NCBI GenBank assembly: GCA_958437495.1
Contig: CAUBOH010000017.1
Coordinates: 1-45,252 of the forward strand
DNA length: 45,252 nt
Source of the DNA: an uncultured Collinsella sp.
GTDB lineage: Bacteria; Actinomycetota; Coriobacteriia; Coriobacteriales; Coriobacteriaceae
Reading direction: 5' to 3'
Shown: positions 1 to 8,727 of the stretch, in pieces
How positions within the stretch are numbered: position 1 is the first letter of the stretch
How the letters are laid out: the number at the start of each line of letters is the position of its first letter
Made by a program: the position numbers and the translations under genes
The notes under the pieces: generated by a model
What the model saw: the letters and a program-made list of their open reading frames with translations, nothing else
The model's database searches: none
Told to the model about the DNA's origin: nothing

Positions 1-162
1 TAAAGTGCCTGCTGTACAAGCGACAAATTCAAATTTCTGAAAAGTTTTTTCATTAGTTTGTGAATTGCAGTGCAAATACGCACCATTCCTGCGACAATAC
101 GCTCGGTTACTGGTTGATGGTTATAACGTCTGAAACAATTTCGAAACGAAAGGCGCGCTTTT

Positions 163-990
163 ATGCAAACTTACGAATCGGACACCAATATCGGAAACAT
201 TAAGATTCTCGCCGTCGACATGGACAAGACACTTCTCACCGACGAACGCGTGTTGCCGCAGGGTCTTGATGAGCGCCTGGACAAGCTCGCCGACGCCGGC
301 ATTGTATTCTGCCCCGCCAGCGGACGCCCTGCCCCCAAACTCGAGGAAATGTTCGAGAGCATTAAGAACCGCCTTGCTTTTTGTCCCGACAACGGAGCCT
401 GCGTCATCTATCGCGGCAGCTATATCTATAAGAGCAACATCGATGTGGCGCTGTATCAGCAGGTGCTTGCTCGTGCCTCGGAGGACCCGCGCGCCGTTCC
501 CGTCCTGTGCTGCTACGACGAGTTCTATGTGCTCGCCCGCGACCATCAGTACCACGACGAGATCAGCGTGTACTACAACACGATCAACTACGTCGATAGC
601 TTTGAGGGCATTGATTTCGAGTCCAACAAGATTTCGGTCTTCTTCCCCGGCTACGACGCCGAGCCCGCATTCCGCGAGAACTATAGCCCCGAGTTCTCGG
701 ATCAGCTCTACGTCACCAACGCTGGGCGCGAGTGGATCGACTTTATGAACCTGGGCGTCGACAAGGGCGCCGGCGTCGCGCACCTGTGCGAGCACCTGGG
801 CATCGATATCGCCGACGCCGCCGCCGCGGGCGATACCTACAACGACATCCCCATGCTCGAGCGCGTCGGTCACAGCTTTATCGTGGACAATGCCGAGGAG
901 CATATGAACGCGCATGCTAAGTGGCGCATTCCGAGCAACAACGACGGGGGCGTACTGACGCTCATCGACGCTATCTTGGCGGCTCGTTAA
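163..990 (+). CDS. Cof-type HAD superfamily phosphatase
   Basis: A 275-residue cytoplasmic hydrolase of the haloacid dehalogenase superfamily, Cof/type IIB subgroup. These enzymes dephosphorylate small phosphorylated metabolites such as sugar phosphates or cofactor precursors; the substrate cannot be read from sequence. Motif I is DMDKT (nucleophile Asp19, acid/base Asp21, with Lys where Gly is common), followed by the SGRP segment (motif II, near residue 47) typical of the Cof group. The C-terminal GDTYND (223-228) is motif IV, which binds magnesium. The cap domain lies between about 85 and 190. The ATG at 163 follows a purine-rich GAAAGG. The gene stands alone, reading towards polA, and is followed by a fold-back element and a terminator. 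Family is certain, substrate unknown. Confidence 0.93.
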   Translation: MQTYESDTNIGNIKILAVDMDKTLLTDERVLPQGLDERLDKLADAGIVFCPASGRPAPKLEEMFESIKNRLAFCPDNGACVIYRGSYIYKSNIDVALYQQVLARASEDPRAVPVLCCYDEFYVLARDHQYHDEISVYYNTINYVDSFEGIDFESNKISVFFPGYDAEPAFRENYSPEFSDQLYVTNAGREWIDFMNLGVDKGAGVAHLCEHLGIDIADAAAAGDTYNDIPMLERVGHSFIVDNAEEHMNAHAKWRIPSNNDGGVLTLIDAILAAR

Positions 991-1001
991 CGTTACTCGT
1001 C

Positions 1002-1129
1002 GGGCCTGGCCGGGCGCATGGGCCAACTTTTTGCTCGGTCAGGTCCTGGGCTCGCTCGGAAAGCACATTAAGTGCTTTCCGGCTCGTGCGGAATCTACAA
1101 AAAGTTGGCCCATGCGCCCGGCCAGGCCC
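1002..1129. repeat. Fold-back element with perfect 32-base arms
   Basis: The arms at 1002-1033 and 1098-1129 are perfect reverse complements over 32 bases (outer end GGGCCTGGCC, inner end AACTTTTTG). Inside lies a second hairpin with 9-base arms at 1058-1066 and 1072-1080 (GGAAAGCAC / GTGCTTTCC). There is no reading frame worth calling. It lies between the convergent ends of the HAD gene and polA. The outer hairpin is far longer than a terminator and no U-run follows it, so a small non-autonomous repeat or a structured RNA is more likely. Confidence 0.85.
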
Positions 1130-1198
1130 TAGGTTTACTTGCTTGCCGCCCGGATGGCGTCTTGGCGTCTAGATACTTTGGCTGAATTTAATTGAACG

Positions 1199-1239
1199 AA
1201 GGACGCTCCTTGTTGATGAGGGGCGTCCTTCTGTTTTTT
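1199..1239 (+). terminator. Intrinsic terminator after the HAD gene
   Basis: Arms AAGGACGCTCCT (1199-1210) and AGGGGCGTCCTT (1219-1230) pair 11 of 12, followed by a run of six T at 1234-1239 on the plus strand. This serves the plus-strand transcript; the stem could also help end polA transcription from the other side. Confidence 0.75.
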
Positions 1240-1266
1240 GGTTACTTTGGAACTGTGGCTGCTTTC

Positions 1267-4017
1267 CTATTTCGCGTCGGCCCAGGTTATGCCGGTGCTG
1301 GCTTCGGCGATGAGGGGGACGCGCAGGTCTACGACGTGTTCCATGACGTCTTGGACCATGGCGGTCAGGCGCTCGACTTCGTTGACGGGGCACTCAAAGT
1401 CCAGTTCGTCGTGTACTTGTAGGATCATGTGGGCGGCAAAGCCCTCTTCTTCCAGACGGCGGCTTACGCGGGCCATGGCGATCTTGATGATGTCGGCGGC
1501 GGTGCCCTGCATGGGGTGGTTCATGGCCGTGCGCTCGCCAAAGCCGCGGAGTTGCGGATTTTTAGCCTTGAGCTCCGGAATATGACGCCGGCGACCGTAC
1601 ATGGTCTCGGCGTAGCCCGTCTGCTTGGCACGCGCCACCACATTGTCGAGGAACGTACGCACGCCCGGGTAGGCCTCGTAGTAGCGGTCGATCATGTCGC
1701 GCGCCTCGGCCATCGAGATGTGCAGCGACTGCGACAGACCGTAGGCCTGCTGACCGTACACGATGCCAAAGTTCACGGCCTTGGCGCGGCTGCGCAGGTC
1801 GGGCGTTACCTCGGACAACGGCACGCCAAACACGCGCGCGGCCGTCTCGGCGTGGAAGTCCTCGCCCTCGTTGAAGGCGCGCACCAGGTGCTCGTCGCCC
1901 GAAAGATGCGCCAGCAGACGCAGCTCGATCTGCGAGTAGTCCACCGCCAAAAAGACGCTGCCCTCGCCTGCCGAAAACGCCGTCTTGACGGTACGACCCA
2001 GCTCAGAGCGCGTCGGAATGTTCTGCAGGTTCGGGTCACTCGAGGACAGACGTCCCGTTGCGGTAATGGTTTGGTTATACGTGGTGTGCACGCGGCCGTC
2101 GCCTCGACGCAACGGTCCCAACGTGTCCAGATAGGTTGACTTGATCTTGGACTTCTCACGCCAGTCCAAAATCAGGCGCACGATCTCGTGGTCGCGGGCA
2201 AGGTCGCTCAGCACCTTGGCGTTGGTCGAATAATAGCCGCGCTTGGTCTTTTTGAGGCCCTTGGTCGGAAGCCCCATCACATCAAACAGCACATGCGAGA
2301 GCTGCATGGGGCTGCCGATGTTAAAGGTCTCGTCGCCGGCCAGGTCGCGAATGCTGCGCTCGACCTCGGCTATCTGAGTCGCCAGGCCCTCGGACAGGCT
2401 GCGCAGCCGATCGGGATCCACGAGCATACCGGCGCGCTCCATCTTGGCAAGCACCGGCACGAGCGGCATCTCGATACCGTCGAACACGTTGGCGGCGTTC
2501 TCACGGGCCATGCGATCGCGCAGCGGCGCCACGAGCGCCAGCGTCAACGCCGCGGTACGGGCAGCAGGAGCAGGAGCATTCTCGCCAGCACCCTCTGCGC
2601 CGCGCGCCGCAGGCAGCGACATCTGCAGATAGGTATCGGCCAGATACGCCTCATCAAACTCGGAGCGATCGGAATCCAACAGGTAGGCGGCAACCACGGT
2701 ATCGAAGATGCGCGTGGAATCGACTGTCAGCGGATCCATGAGCTCGGGCTCGGAAGAATCGATGGGCGAAAGCTCGTGCAGTAGCGCCTTCATGTCCGGG
2801 CTCGCCACGCGGCCCTCCATAAACAGACGCGCGAGCACGCCGGCAATCACGCCGTGGGCAAAATTGAAGCCCTCGACAGCGGCAGACGTGCTGCTATCGG
2901 CTTCCTCGAGCGCAAAGAGCCCCTTGGACGTCGCCAGCCACAGCGTACGCGTCAGGCCAAAGAGCGCACCCTCCTCCTTGTCGTCGTCCACCACGGCGGC
3001 AATCCACTCGCCCGCATCAATCGCGCGGGAAACCTCAGCCGCAACGGAACCAAGCGCGTCAGTATCGCCGGCGGCTGCGCGAACCATCGCAGGTATCTCA
3101 AACACACTGGAGGCAGCAGCAACCCCGCCCTCGCCGCCAATCAGCGCCAGGAAACGGTTCTGCATGGCCGTAATGCCGAGCGTGCCGAGCGCCGCGGAGA
3201 CCTCGTCGGCAGAAAACGCCGGGAAGGACGTCGCCTCAAAGTCGAGCTCGACGGGCGCATCGGTGCGAATGGTCGCAACCTTGCGGCTCAGCAGTGCGTC
3301 GTCGATGTGCGCACGCAGGTTCTCGCCCATCTTGCCCTTGACCTCGTCGGCATGCGCGATGACTTCGTCCAGGCTACCGTACTGCGCGATGAGCGCACTC
3401 GCCTTTTTGGGGCCGATGCCCGGTACGCCAGGAATGTTGTCCGACGTATCGCCCTTCAGACCGTAAAAATCGGGTACGAGGGCCGGCGTAATGCCGTGAT
3501 ACAGGTCGTCCACGCTCTCGGGCGTCATGATCGCCACGTCGGACAGGCCCTTGCGAGTCGAGACCACGTTAACGTGCTCAGTCACAAGTTGATACATGTC
3601 GCGGTCGCCGGTCACCAGCAGCATGTCGCAGCCGGCCTCCTCGCCCAGGCGAGCCATGGTTCCCAGGATATCGTCACCTTCCCAGCCCTCGGACTGCAGA
3701 ATCGGCACGTTGAGCGCGGTGAGCAGCTCTTTGATCATAGGGAACTGCGCATGCAGATCGGGGTCCATGGGCGGGCGCTGCGCCTTATACTGCGGCAGCA
3801 TCTCCATGCGCACGCGCGGCTTGCCCTTATCGAACGCCACAACCACGCCGTCGGGATTAAAGGCGTCAATCATCTTGAGGAACATATTCAAAAAGCCAAA
3901 GATTGCGTTGGTGGGACGACCGTCCGGCGCGTTCATGGTGGGCGGCACGGCGTGGAAGGCACGGTGCATGAGCGAATTGCCGTCGATAACGGCAAAGGTG
4001 CGGCGCTTGTCAGACAT
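1267..4017 (-). CDS. polA: DNA polymerase I
   Basis: A 916-residue family A DNA polymerase for gap filling and RNA primer removal. The N-terminal 5' nuclease domain (about 1-300) shows IDGNSLMHRAF, VAFDKGKPRVR, GWEGDDILG, TGDRDMYQL and the GLKGDTSDNIPGVPGIG helix-hairpin-helix region. The polymerase domain (about 530-916) has motif A DYSQIELR (Asp693), motif B RAKAVNFGIVYG and motif C VHDE (His869, Asp870). The middle region (about 310-500) has no visible DxE or other Exo motifs of an active 3'-5' proofreading domain, as in many Gram-positive Pol I enzymes, so proofreading is probably absent. The ATG at 4017 has a GAGG ribosome site 9 bases upstream. It reads convergently with the HAD gene and divergently from the aminopeptidase. 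Confidence 0.98.
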   Translation of the reverse strand: MSDKRRTFAVIDGNSLMHRAFHAVPPTMNAPDGRPTNAIFGFLNMFLKMIDAFNPDGVVVAFDKGKPRVRMEMLPQYKAQRPPMDPDLHAQFPMIKELLTALNVPILQSEGWEGDDILGTMARLGEEAGCDMLLVTGDRDMYQLVTEHVNVVSTRKGLSDVAIMTPESVDDLYHGITPALVPDFYGLKGDTSDNIPGVPGIGPKKASALIAQYGSLDEVIAHADEVKGKMGENLRAHIDDALLSRKVATIRTDAPVELDFEATSFPAFSADEVSAALGTLGITAMQNRFLALIGGEGGVAAASSVFEIPAMVRAAAGDTDALGSVAAEVSRAIDAGEWIAAVVDDDKEEGALFGLTRTLWLATSKGLFALEEADSSTSAAVEGFNFAHGVIAGVLARLFMEGRVASPDMKALLHELSPIDSSEPELMDPLTVDSTRIFDTVVAAYLLDSDRSEFDEAYLADTYLQMSLPAARGAEGAGENAPAPAARTAALTLALVAPLRDRMARENAANVFDGIEMPLVPVLAKMERAGMLVDPDRLRSLSEGLATQIAEVERSIRDLAGDETFNIGSPMQLSHVLFDVMGLPTKGLKKTKRGYYSTNAKVLSDLARDHEIVRLILDWREKSKIKSTYLDTLGPLRRGDGRVHTTYNQTITATGRLSSSDPNLQNIPTRSELGRTVKTAFSAGEGSVFLAVDYSQIELRLLAHLSGDEHLVRAFNEGEDFHAETAARVFGVPLSEVTPDLRSRAKAVNFGIVYGQQAYGLSQSLHISMAEARDMIDRYYEAYPGVRTFLDNVVARAKQTGYAETMYGRRRHIPELKAKNPQLRGFGERTAMNHPMQGTAADIIKIAMARVSRRLEEEGFAAHMILQVHDELDFECPVNEVERLTAMVQDVMEHVVDLRVPLIAEASTGITWADAK

Positions 4018-4183
4018 ATTGAATACCTCGCTTTAGGCTGGGCACGGTTTGCTCACTCCAGTTTACACGCTACCCGCCTCGCGGCCACCGCACATCAAGC
4101 TCCCCCGCCACCGCACGCTCCCGAGTGATACGATGGCTCACGGTACATCAACCAGCACGATCGATCCGAAAGGAGCCTGCGTT

Positions 4184-5581
4184 ATGGAGCGTCCCTGCGC
4201 ATGGAAAAAGTACACACCACAGCAAATCGAGGAGCTCGAGGAGCTTTGCCGCGGCTATAAGCAGTTTTTGAGCGAGAACAAGACCGAGCGCCTGTGCGTC
4301 AAGACCGGCATCAAGATGGCCGAGAAGGCGGGCTACGTCGACCTGGAGACCGTGATCGCCGAAGGCCGCGAGCTCAAGGCAGGCGACAAGGTGTACGCCG
4401 CCAACCACGGCAAGGACCTTATGCTCGTCAACCTGGGCACCGCCCCGCTCGAGCAGGGCTTTAACATCCTGGGCGCCCACGTGGACTCGCCGCGCCTGGA
4501 CCTCAAGCAGAACCCCGCCTTCGAGGCCGGCGACATGGCCTACCTCGACACGCACTACTACGGCGGCGTCAAGAGCTACCACTGGGTGGCCTCCCCGCTT
4601 GCACTCGTGGGCGTCATCTGCAAAAAGGACGGCACCACCGTCGACATCAACATCGGCGACAAGGCAGACGATCCGGTCTTTACCATCTCCGACCTGCTGA
4701 TCCACCTCTCGAGCGAGCAGATGTCCAAGCCCGCCAAGGACGCCGTCGACGCCGAAATCCTCGACGTGATCGTGGGCGGCCGTCCCGTCAAGTTTGATGA
4801 GGACGATAAGGACGCTCCCAAGGAGCCCGTCAAGCAGATGTTCCTGGATATCCTCAAGGAACAGTACGACGTCGAGGAGGAGGACTTCCTCTCCGCCGAG
4901 ATCGAGGTCGTGCCCGCCGGTCCCGCCCGCGACATGGGCCTGGACCGCTCCATGATTCTGGGCTATGGCCACGACGATCGCGTCTGCGCTTACCCCTCCA
5001 TGCTTGCCCAGATCGACGTCGCAAACGTGGAGCGCACGAGCATCACGCTCATCGTCGACAAGGAGGAGATCGGCTCCGTGGGTGCCACCGGTATGACGAG
5101 CCGCTTCTTCGAGAACACCGTCGCCGAGATCATGACGCTCGCCGGCGAGGATAGCCCGCTGGCCCTGCGCCGTGCACTCGCCCACAGCCGTATGCTCTCC
5201 TCCGACGTGTCCGCCGGCTTCGACCCGGGCTACGCCGGCAAGTTCGAAACCAAGAACGCCGCCTTCATGGGTCGCGGCCTGTGCTTTAACAAGTACACGG
5301 GCAGCCGCGGCAAGGGTGGCTCCAACGACGCCGACGCCGAGTACGTGGCCCTCGTCCGCGACATCATGGACGAGGCCGGCGTGGACTTCCAGACCTGCGA
5401 GCTCGGTCGCGTCAACGCGGGCGGCGGCGGCACCATCGCATACATCATGGCCAAGTACGGCATGAACGTCATCGACTCCGGCGTTGCCGTCCTGTCCATG
5501 CACGCCCTGTGGGAGGTCGCTAACAAGGCCGATATCTACGAGGCCTACCGCGGCTACAAGGCCTTCCTCGAGCGCGCCTAA
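4184..5581 (+). CDS. M18 family aminopeptidase (aspartyl aminopeptidase type)
   Basis: A 465-residue cytosolic zinc metallopeptidase that removes N-terminal residues, often acidic ones, from peptides. The M18 fold is shown by HVD (His99, Asp101), the acid pair in DKEEIGS (Glu294, Glu295), LSSDVSAGFDP and the C-terminal zinc histidine in SMHALWE (His440). Length fits the family. An upstream in-frame ATG at 4049 would add 45 low-quality residues; the ATG at 4184 was chosen because AAAGGAG lies 7 bases before it and the protein there begins like its family. It is followed by a fold-back element and then yaaA on the same strand. The in-vivo substrate is unknown. Confidence 0.95.
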   Translation: MERPCAWKKYTPQQIEELEELCRGYKQFLSENKTERLCVKTGIKMAEKAGYVDLETVIAEGRELKAGDKVYAANHGKDLMLVNLGTAPLEQGFNILGAHVDSPRLDLKQNPAFEAGDMAYLDTHYYGGVKSYHWVASPLALVGVICKKDGTTVDINIGDKADDPVFTISDLLIHLSSEQMSKPAKDAVDAEILDVIVGGRPVKFDEDDKDAPKEPVKQMFLDILKEQYDVEEEDFLSAEIEVVPAGPARDMGLDRSMILGYGHDDRVCAYPSMLAQIDVANVERTSITLIVDKEEIGSVGATGMTSRFFENTVAEIMTLAGEDSPLALRRALAHSRMLSSDVSAGFDPGYAGKFETKNAAFMGRGLCFNKYTGSRGKGGSNDADAEYVALVRDIMDEAGVDFQTCELGRVNAGGGGTIAYIMAKYGMNVIDSGVAVLSMHALWEVANKADIYEAYRGYKAFLERA

Positions 5582-5595
5582 CCAGCCCTTCATCA

Positions 5596-5660
5596 GTTGC
5601 GGTGAAATACGGACTAAACTGGCCTATAAACGGCCAAAACAGACCGTATTCCACCGCAAC
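5596..5660. repeat. Nested inverted repeat between M18 peptidase gene and yaaA
   Basis: Arms at 5596-5612 (GTTGCGGTGAAATACGG) and 5644-5660 pair 16 of 17. An inner pair TGGCC/GGCCA (5620-5624, 5632-5636) closes a 7-base loop. No U-run follows, so it does not look like a simple terminator. It lies just upstream of the yaaA ribosome-binding site, so it will be part of any read-through transcript and could affect yaaA expression or mRNA stability. Confidence 0.75.
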
Positions 5661-5684
5661 TTCCTTTTTGGCAGAGGAGAGTCC

Positions 5685-6494
5685 ATGCTGCAGGTCATCA
5701 TTTCGCCCGCCAAGCAGATGCGCGCGGCCCAAGATGCTTTTGAAGTCCTGGGCATTCCACCTTTTGCGCACGAGACGGCTCGCCTTCACCGTGCACTGCT
5801 AGATATCGAGCGGAATGAAGGCAGCGGCGGTCTGCAGGCGCTATGGAACGTGAGTGACAAACTGCTGGGGCCTTGTCTCAACACCCTGCATGAGTTCGGG
5901 CCCATCCTGATAAACGGCGATCTCGACAATCCCGCACTCGCCCGACACCTCTCCCCTGCCGTCATGTCCTATCACGGCATTCAATACCAGAGCATGGCGC
6001 CCGAGGTGATGGATTCCGCGCAGCTCGCATGGCTGCAAGACCATCTGTGGATCCTCTCGGGCCTTTACGGATGCGTACGCCCTTTTCATGCCGTTGAACC
6101 CTATCGGCTCGAAATGGGAGCCAAGCTTGCCGTCGACGATGCCCGAGACCTCTACGCGTTTTGGGGCGACAAGCTCGCACGGGCCATCGCTCCGGCGGGC
6201 TCCAACGCTACGATCGTCAACCTCGCCAGCGTAGAGTATGCCAAAGCCGTTCTGCCCCACCTCGCGAGCGACGCCACGGCCGTCACATGCCTCTTTGGCG
6301 AGGGTATCCGCAACGGCAAGCCCATCCAGCGCTCGACCGCCAGCAAAAAGGCGCGCGGCTCCATGGTGCGCTGGATGGCAGAAAACAAGCTCGAGGATGT
6401 AAGCGGGCTCACCACGTTCGACGTTGGTTATCGTCACTTTCCCGAGCTTTCAGACAAAAACACCCTGGTTTTCATGAATGCGCAGGCACAATAG
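5685..6494 (+). CDS. yaaA: YaaA family peroxide stress protein (UPF0246)
   Basis: A 269-residue protein of the YaaA/DUF328 family. In Escherichia coli YaaA lowers free intracellular iron during hydrogen peroxide stress and binds DNA; no enzymatic reaction is established. The N-terminus MLQVIISPAKQM is the family signature, and LSGLYGCVRPFHAVEPYRLEMG, FWGDKLA, NLASVEYAK and the C-terminal KKARGSMVRWM follow in the usual order. The start at 5685 was preferred over an upstream ATG at 5484 because AGAGGAG precedes it and the homologous N-terminus begins there; the longer form would overlap the peptidase gene. It ends 23 bases from the convergent small membrane protein gene. Confidence 0.93.
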   Translation: MLQVIISPAKQMRAAQDAFEVLGIPPFAHETARLHRALLDIERNEGSGGLQALWNVSDKLLGPCLNTLHEFGPILINGDLDNPALARHLSPAVMSYHGIQYQSMAPEVMDSAQLAWLQDHLWILSGLYGCVRPFHAVEPYRLEMGAKLAVDDARDLYAFWGDKLARAIAPAGSNATIVNLASVEYAKAVLPHLASDATAVTCLFGEGIRNGKPIQRSTASKKARGSMVRWMAENKLEDVSGLTTFDVGYRHFPELSDKNTLVFMNAQAQ

Positions 6495-6517
6495 GCCCGC
6501 CGTTTCCAAACACCCCG

Positions 6518-7039
6518 TTACTCCGCCAAGCCATCGGCCTTTGCAATCCCGTTTGTCGAACCGTCCTGATAGACAATCTTGACGTGCTCAACCTCGGACA
6601 CCGCAACACCCGTCGGAGGCTCCAGACGCCATTCCGTCAGGGCGATATCCATGGTCGTGGGTACATCTCCTTGATCTTTGAGCTTCACCGTGAGCGTTTT
6701 GAGCGCCGCGTCAAACGTCACGCGTTCGATTTCTTCACCCGGAATGGACCCACCACTCAGCTGCAACTGCACAAACTCATCGCGCGGGTACCAATAATCG
6801 CCCGGAACGGCAAGCGTATTGGCATTACCGCCAGTACTCCTCACCGTCATAATCGGTAGGCTATCATCAGCCTCGAACTCCCATGCAGCGCCGCCGCGAC
6901 CGCCAAACGTCCAGATACAAAAGGCAATCACCAGCACGGCAAGCACCGCAAAACCAATCGCGACAAGGCCATGGTGCGCACGGCTTTCCTCGGCCGACAC
7001 ATCCCATTGCGTCTCTCGATATAGATGCTTGTCTTCCAT
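6518..7039 (-). CDS. Unknown single-pass membrane protein
   Basis: A 173-residue protein that I do not recognise. It has a charged N-terminus (1-23), one membrane helix at about 24-45 (GLVAIGFAVLAVLVIAFCIW), then an extracytoplasmic region with alternating hydrophobic residues that looks beta-rich, with no Cys pairs or metal motifs. The ATG at 7039 has GGGAGG 6 bases upstream, which decides the start; the frame stays open far upstream through the antisense of thiC, but this is an artefact of high GC. It diverges from the riboswitch and thiC, and the start lies 71 bases from the riboswitch, so the two promoters are back to back. Its topology suggests an anchored sensor or accessory protein; no function can be assigned. 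Confidence 0.75.
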   Translation of the reverse strand: MEDKHLYRETQWDVSAEESRAHHGLVAIGFAVLAVLVIAFCIWTFGGRGGAAWEFEADDSLPIMTVRSTGGNANTLAVPGDYWYPRDEFVQLQLSGGSIPGEEIERVTFDAALKTLTVKLKDQGDVPTTMDIALTEWRLEPPTGVAVSEVEHVKIVYQDGSTNGIAKADGLAE

Positions 7040-7110
7040 GTTCGCCTCCCCACAGGCATGCTCGTTAGGCCAATCGTACCCATTCGAGCTATACTTGAGC
7101 CCATTACATA

Positions 7111-7204
7111 AACGGGGAGCTTGCAGGACAAGACGGCAGGCTGAGACTGGGCGCGCCCGCCCTGACCCGCAAACCTGATATGGGTAATGCCAACGAAGGG
7201 AGCC
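7111..7204 (+). promoter_or_regulatory. TPP riboswitch (THI box)
   Basis: Shows the conserved parts in order: ACGGGGAGC (P1/P2 start), GGCTGAGA (7138-7145), a variable GC hairpin (GGGCGCGCCC), ACCCGCAAACCTGAT, then GGTAATGCCAACG and the closing AAGGGAG. The closing segment is also the only Shine-Dalgarno candidate for thiC (start 7211), so ligand binding would hide it. This suggests control at translation start: thiamine pyrophosphate shuts off thiC. Confidence 0.95.
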
Positions 7205-7210
7205 GTGCCA

Positions 7211-8545
7211 ATGAGCACACAGACCGAGCCCAAGCTCGTCACGCAAATCGACTTCGCCCGCGCCGGGCAGATCACGCCGCAGATGAAGGAGGTTGCCGAG
7301 CGCGAGCATCGCGACCCCGAGTACATCCGCGAGCGCGTGGCCGACGGCCGCATCGCCATCCCCGCCAACATCGTGCACATCAAAAAGGGCATGCGCGCCT
7401 TTGGCGTCGGTGAAGGCCTGTCCACCAAGGTCAACGTGAACTTGGGCATCTCGGGCGACAAGGCCGATGCCGCCGAGGAATGGAAGAAGGTCAAGATTGC
7501 CGAGGACTTTGGCGCCGACGCCATCATGGACCTCTCCAACTCGGGCAAGACGCGCCAGTTCCGCCAGCAGCTCATCGACGAGACGCCGCTCATGGTGGGC
7601 ACCGTCCCCATGTACGACGCCATCGGTTACATGGAAAAGCCGCTGGTCAAACTCACCAAGGAAGACCTGTTCGAAGTCGTGCGCGCGCACGCCGAGGACG
7701 GCGTGGACTTTATGACCATCCACTGCGGCATCAACAAGTCGGTCACCAAGACCTTTAAGGAGACCGGCCGCCTGATGAACATCGTGAGCCGCGGCGGCTC
7801 GCTGCTGTTTGGCTGGATGGAGGTCACCGGCAACGAAAACCCCTTCTACGAGTACTTTGACGAGCTGCTCGAGATCTGCCACGAGTACGACGTGACGATT
7901 TCGCTCGGCGACTCCTGCCGCCCGGGCTGCCTCTACGACTCCAACGACGCCACCGAGACTGCCGAGATGATCGAGCTGGGCAAGCTGTGCAAGCGCGCTT
8001 GGGCTGCCGGCGTCCAGGTCATGGTCGAGGGCCCGGGTCACATGGCGCTCGATGAGATTGCCGCCAACATGAAGCTGCAGAAGCGCCTGTGCCACAACGC
8101 CCCGTTCTATGTGCTGGGGCCGCTGGTGACCGATATCGGCGTGGGTTACGACCACATCACCGCTGCCATCGGCGGCGCCATCTCCGCCAGCTCCGGCGCC
8201 GACTTCCTGTGCTACGTGACGCCGGCCGAGCACCTGTGCCTGCCCAACGCCCAGGACGTGCTCGATGGCCTCATGGCCACCAAGATCGCCGCACATGCCG
8301 CCGATATCGCCAAAAAGGTGCCCCACGCCCGCGACATGGACGACAAGATGGGCCAGGCACGCCGCAAGCTCGACTGGGACGCCATGTGGAAGTGCGCGCT
8401 CGACCCGGTTACCGGCAAGAAGCGCTACGAGGAGTCCCCCGCCGCCACCGAGGGCACTTGCACCATGTGTGGCAAGATGTGCGCCGTCCGTACCGTCAAC
8501 AAGGTGTTCGAGGGTACCACGATCGACTTGGGCATGGAGGACTAG
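7211..8545 (+). CDS. thiC: Phosphomethylpyrimidine synthase
   Basis: A 444-residue radical SAM enzyme that rearranges 5-aminoimidazole ribotide into hydroxymethylpyrimidine phosphate, the pyrimidine half of thiamine. Core motifs include TKVNVNLGISGD, DLSNSGKT, DFMTIHCGIN, VEGPGHMALDEI and GADFLCYVTPAEHL. The C-terminal iron-sulfur motif is Cys417-Cys420-Cys424 (CTMCGKMC), spaced CX2CX3C; proteobacterial and plant enzymes have CX2CX4C, and the short spacing is typical of anaerobes. The protein lacks the long N-terminal extension of proteobacterial ThiC. The ATG at 7211 lies directly behind the riboswitch; an in-frame ATG at 7187 falls inside the aptamer and is rejected. thiD follows after 182 bases. 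Confidence 0.97.
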   Translation: MSTQTEPKLVTQIDFARAGQITPQMKEVAEREHRDPEYIRERVADGRIAIPANIVHIKKGMRAFGVGEGLSTKVNVNLGISGDKADAAEEWKKVKIAEDFGADAIMDLSNSGKTRQFRQQLIDETPLMVGTVPMYDAIGYMEKPLVKLTKEDLFEVVRAHAEDGVDFMTIHCGINKSVTKTFKETGRLMNIVSRGGSLLFGWMEVTGNENPFYEYFDELLEICHEYDVTISLGDSCRPGCLYDSNDATETAEMIELGKLCKRAWAAGVQVMVEGPGHMALDEIAANMKLQKRLCHNAPFYVLGPLVTDIGVGYDHITAAIGGAISASSGADFLCYVTPAEHLCLPNAQDVLDGLMATKIAAHAADIAKKVPHARDMDDKMGQARRKLDWDAMWKCALDPVTGKKRYEESPAATEGTCTMCGKMCAVRTVNKVFEGTTIDLGMED

Positions 8546-8640
8546 CCTTATCGCCGCGATCGCCTATGGGCTCGCCGCAGCACCTGCCAATTGTTAACTT
8601 GTGAACATTTGCCTGCATTTGCGTAAAAATTGCATCTCAC

Positions 8641-8676
8641 GCCCGGGTTCGGCATATCGCCGGCCTGGGCATCTTT
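8641..8676 (+). terminator. Probable terminator of thiC
   Basis: GCCCGGGTTCGGC (8641-8653) can pair with GCCGGCCTGGGC (8659-8670), closing a short loop, followed by ATCTTT. The U-run is short. The downstream flank merges with a TATAAT hexamer, so termination of thiC and initiation of thiD would abut. Confidence 0.5.
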
Positions 8677-8681
8677 ATAAT
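8676..8681 (+). promoter_or_regulatory. Candidate -10 element for thiD
   Basis: A perfect TATAAT lies 47 bases upstream of the thiD ATG. No convincing -35 hexamer lies at 16-18 bases upstream, where the thiC terminator hairpin is found instead. Confidence 0.35.
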
Positions 8682-8727
8682 GCGGGATAAAAGACCCATT
8701 TGAATCCGACCGGACAAGGGAGCGAAC

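Noticed and set aside
1267..4017. Active 3'-5' exonuclease domain in PolA
   Set aside because: I could not find the DxE, NX2-3D or YX3D exonuclease motifs in the middle region.
4148..5593. Long minus-strand open frame opposite the M18 aminopeptidase
   Set aside because: A high-GC shadow: its composition is Gly/Val/His-rich without domain motifs, while the plus strand encodes all M18 catalytic residues.
7040..8326. Minus-strand open frame continuing from the small membrane protein across thiC
   Set aside because: It is antisense to a complete thiC and its riboswitch; the real start at 7039 has a good ribosome site and a natural membrane-protein N-terminus.
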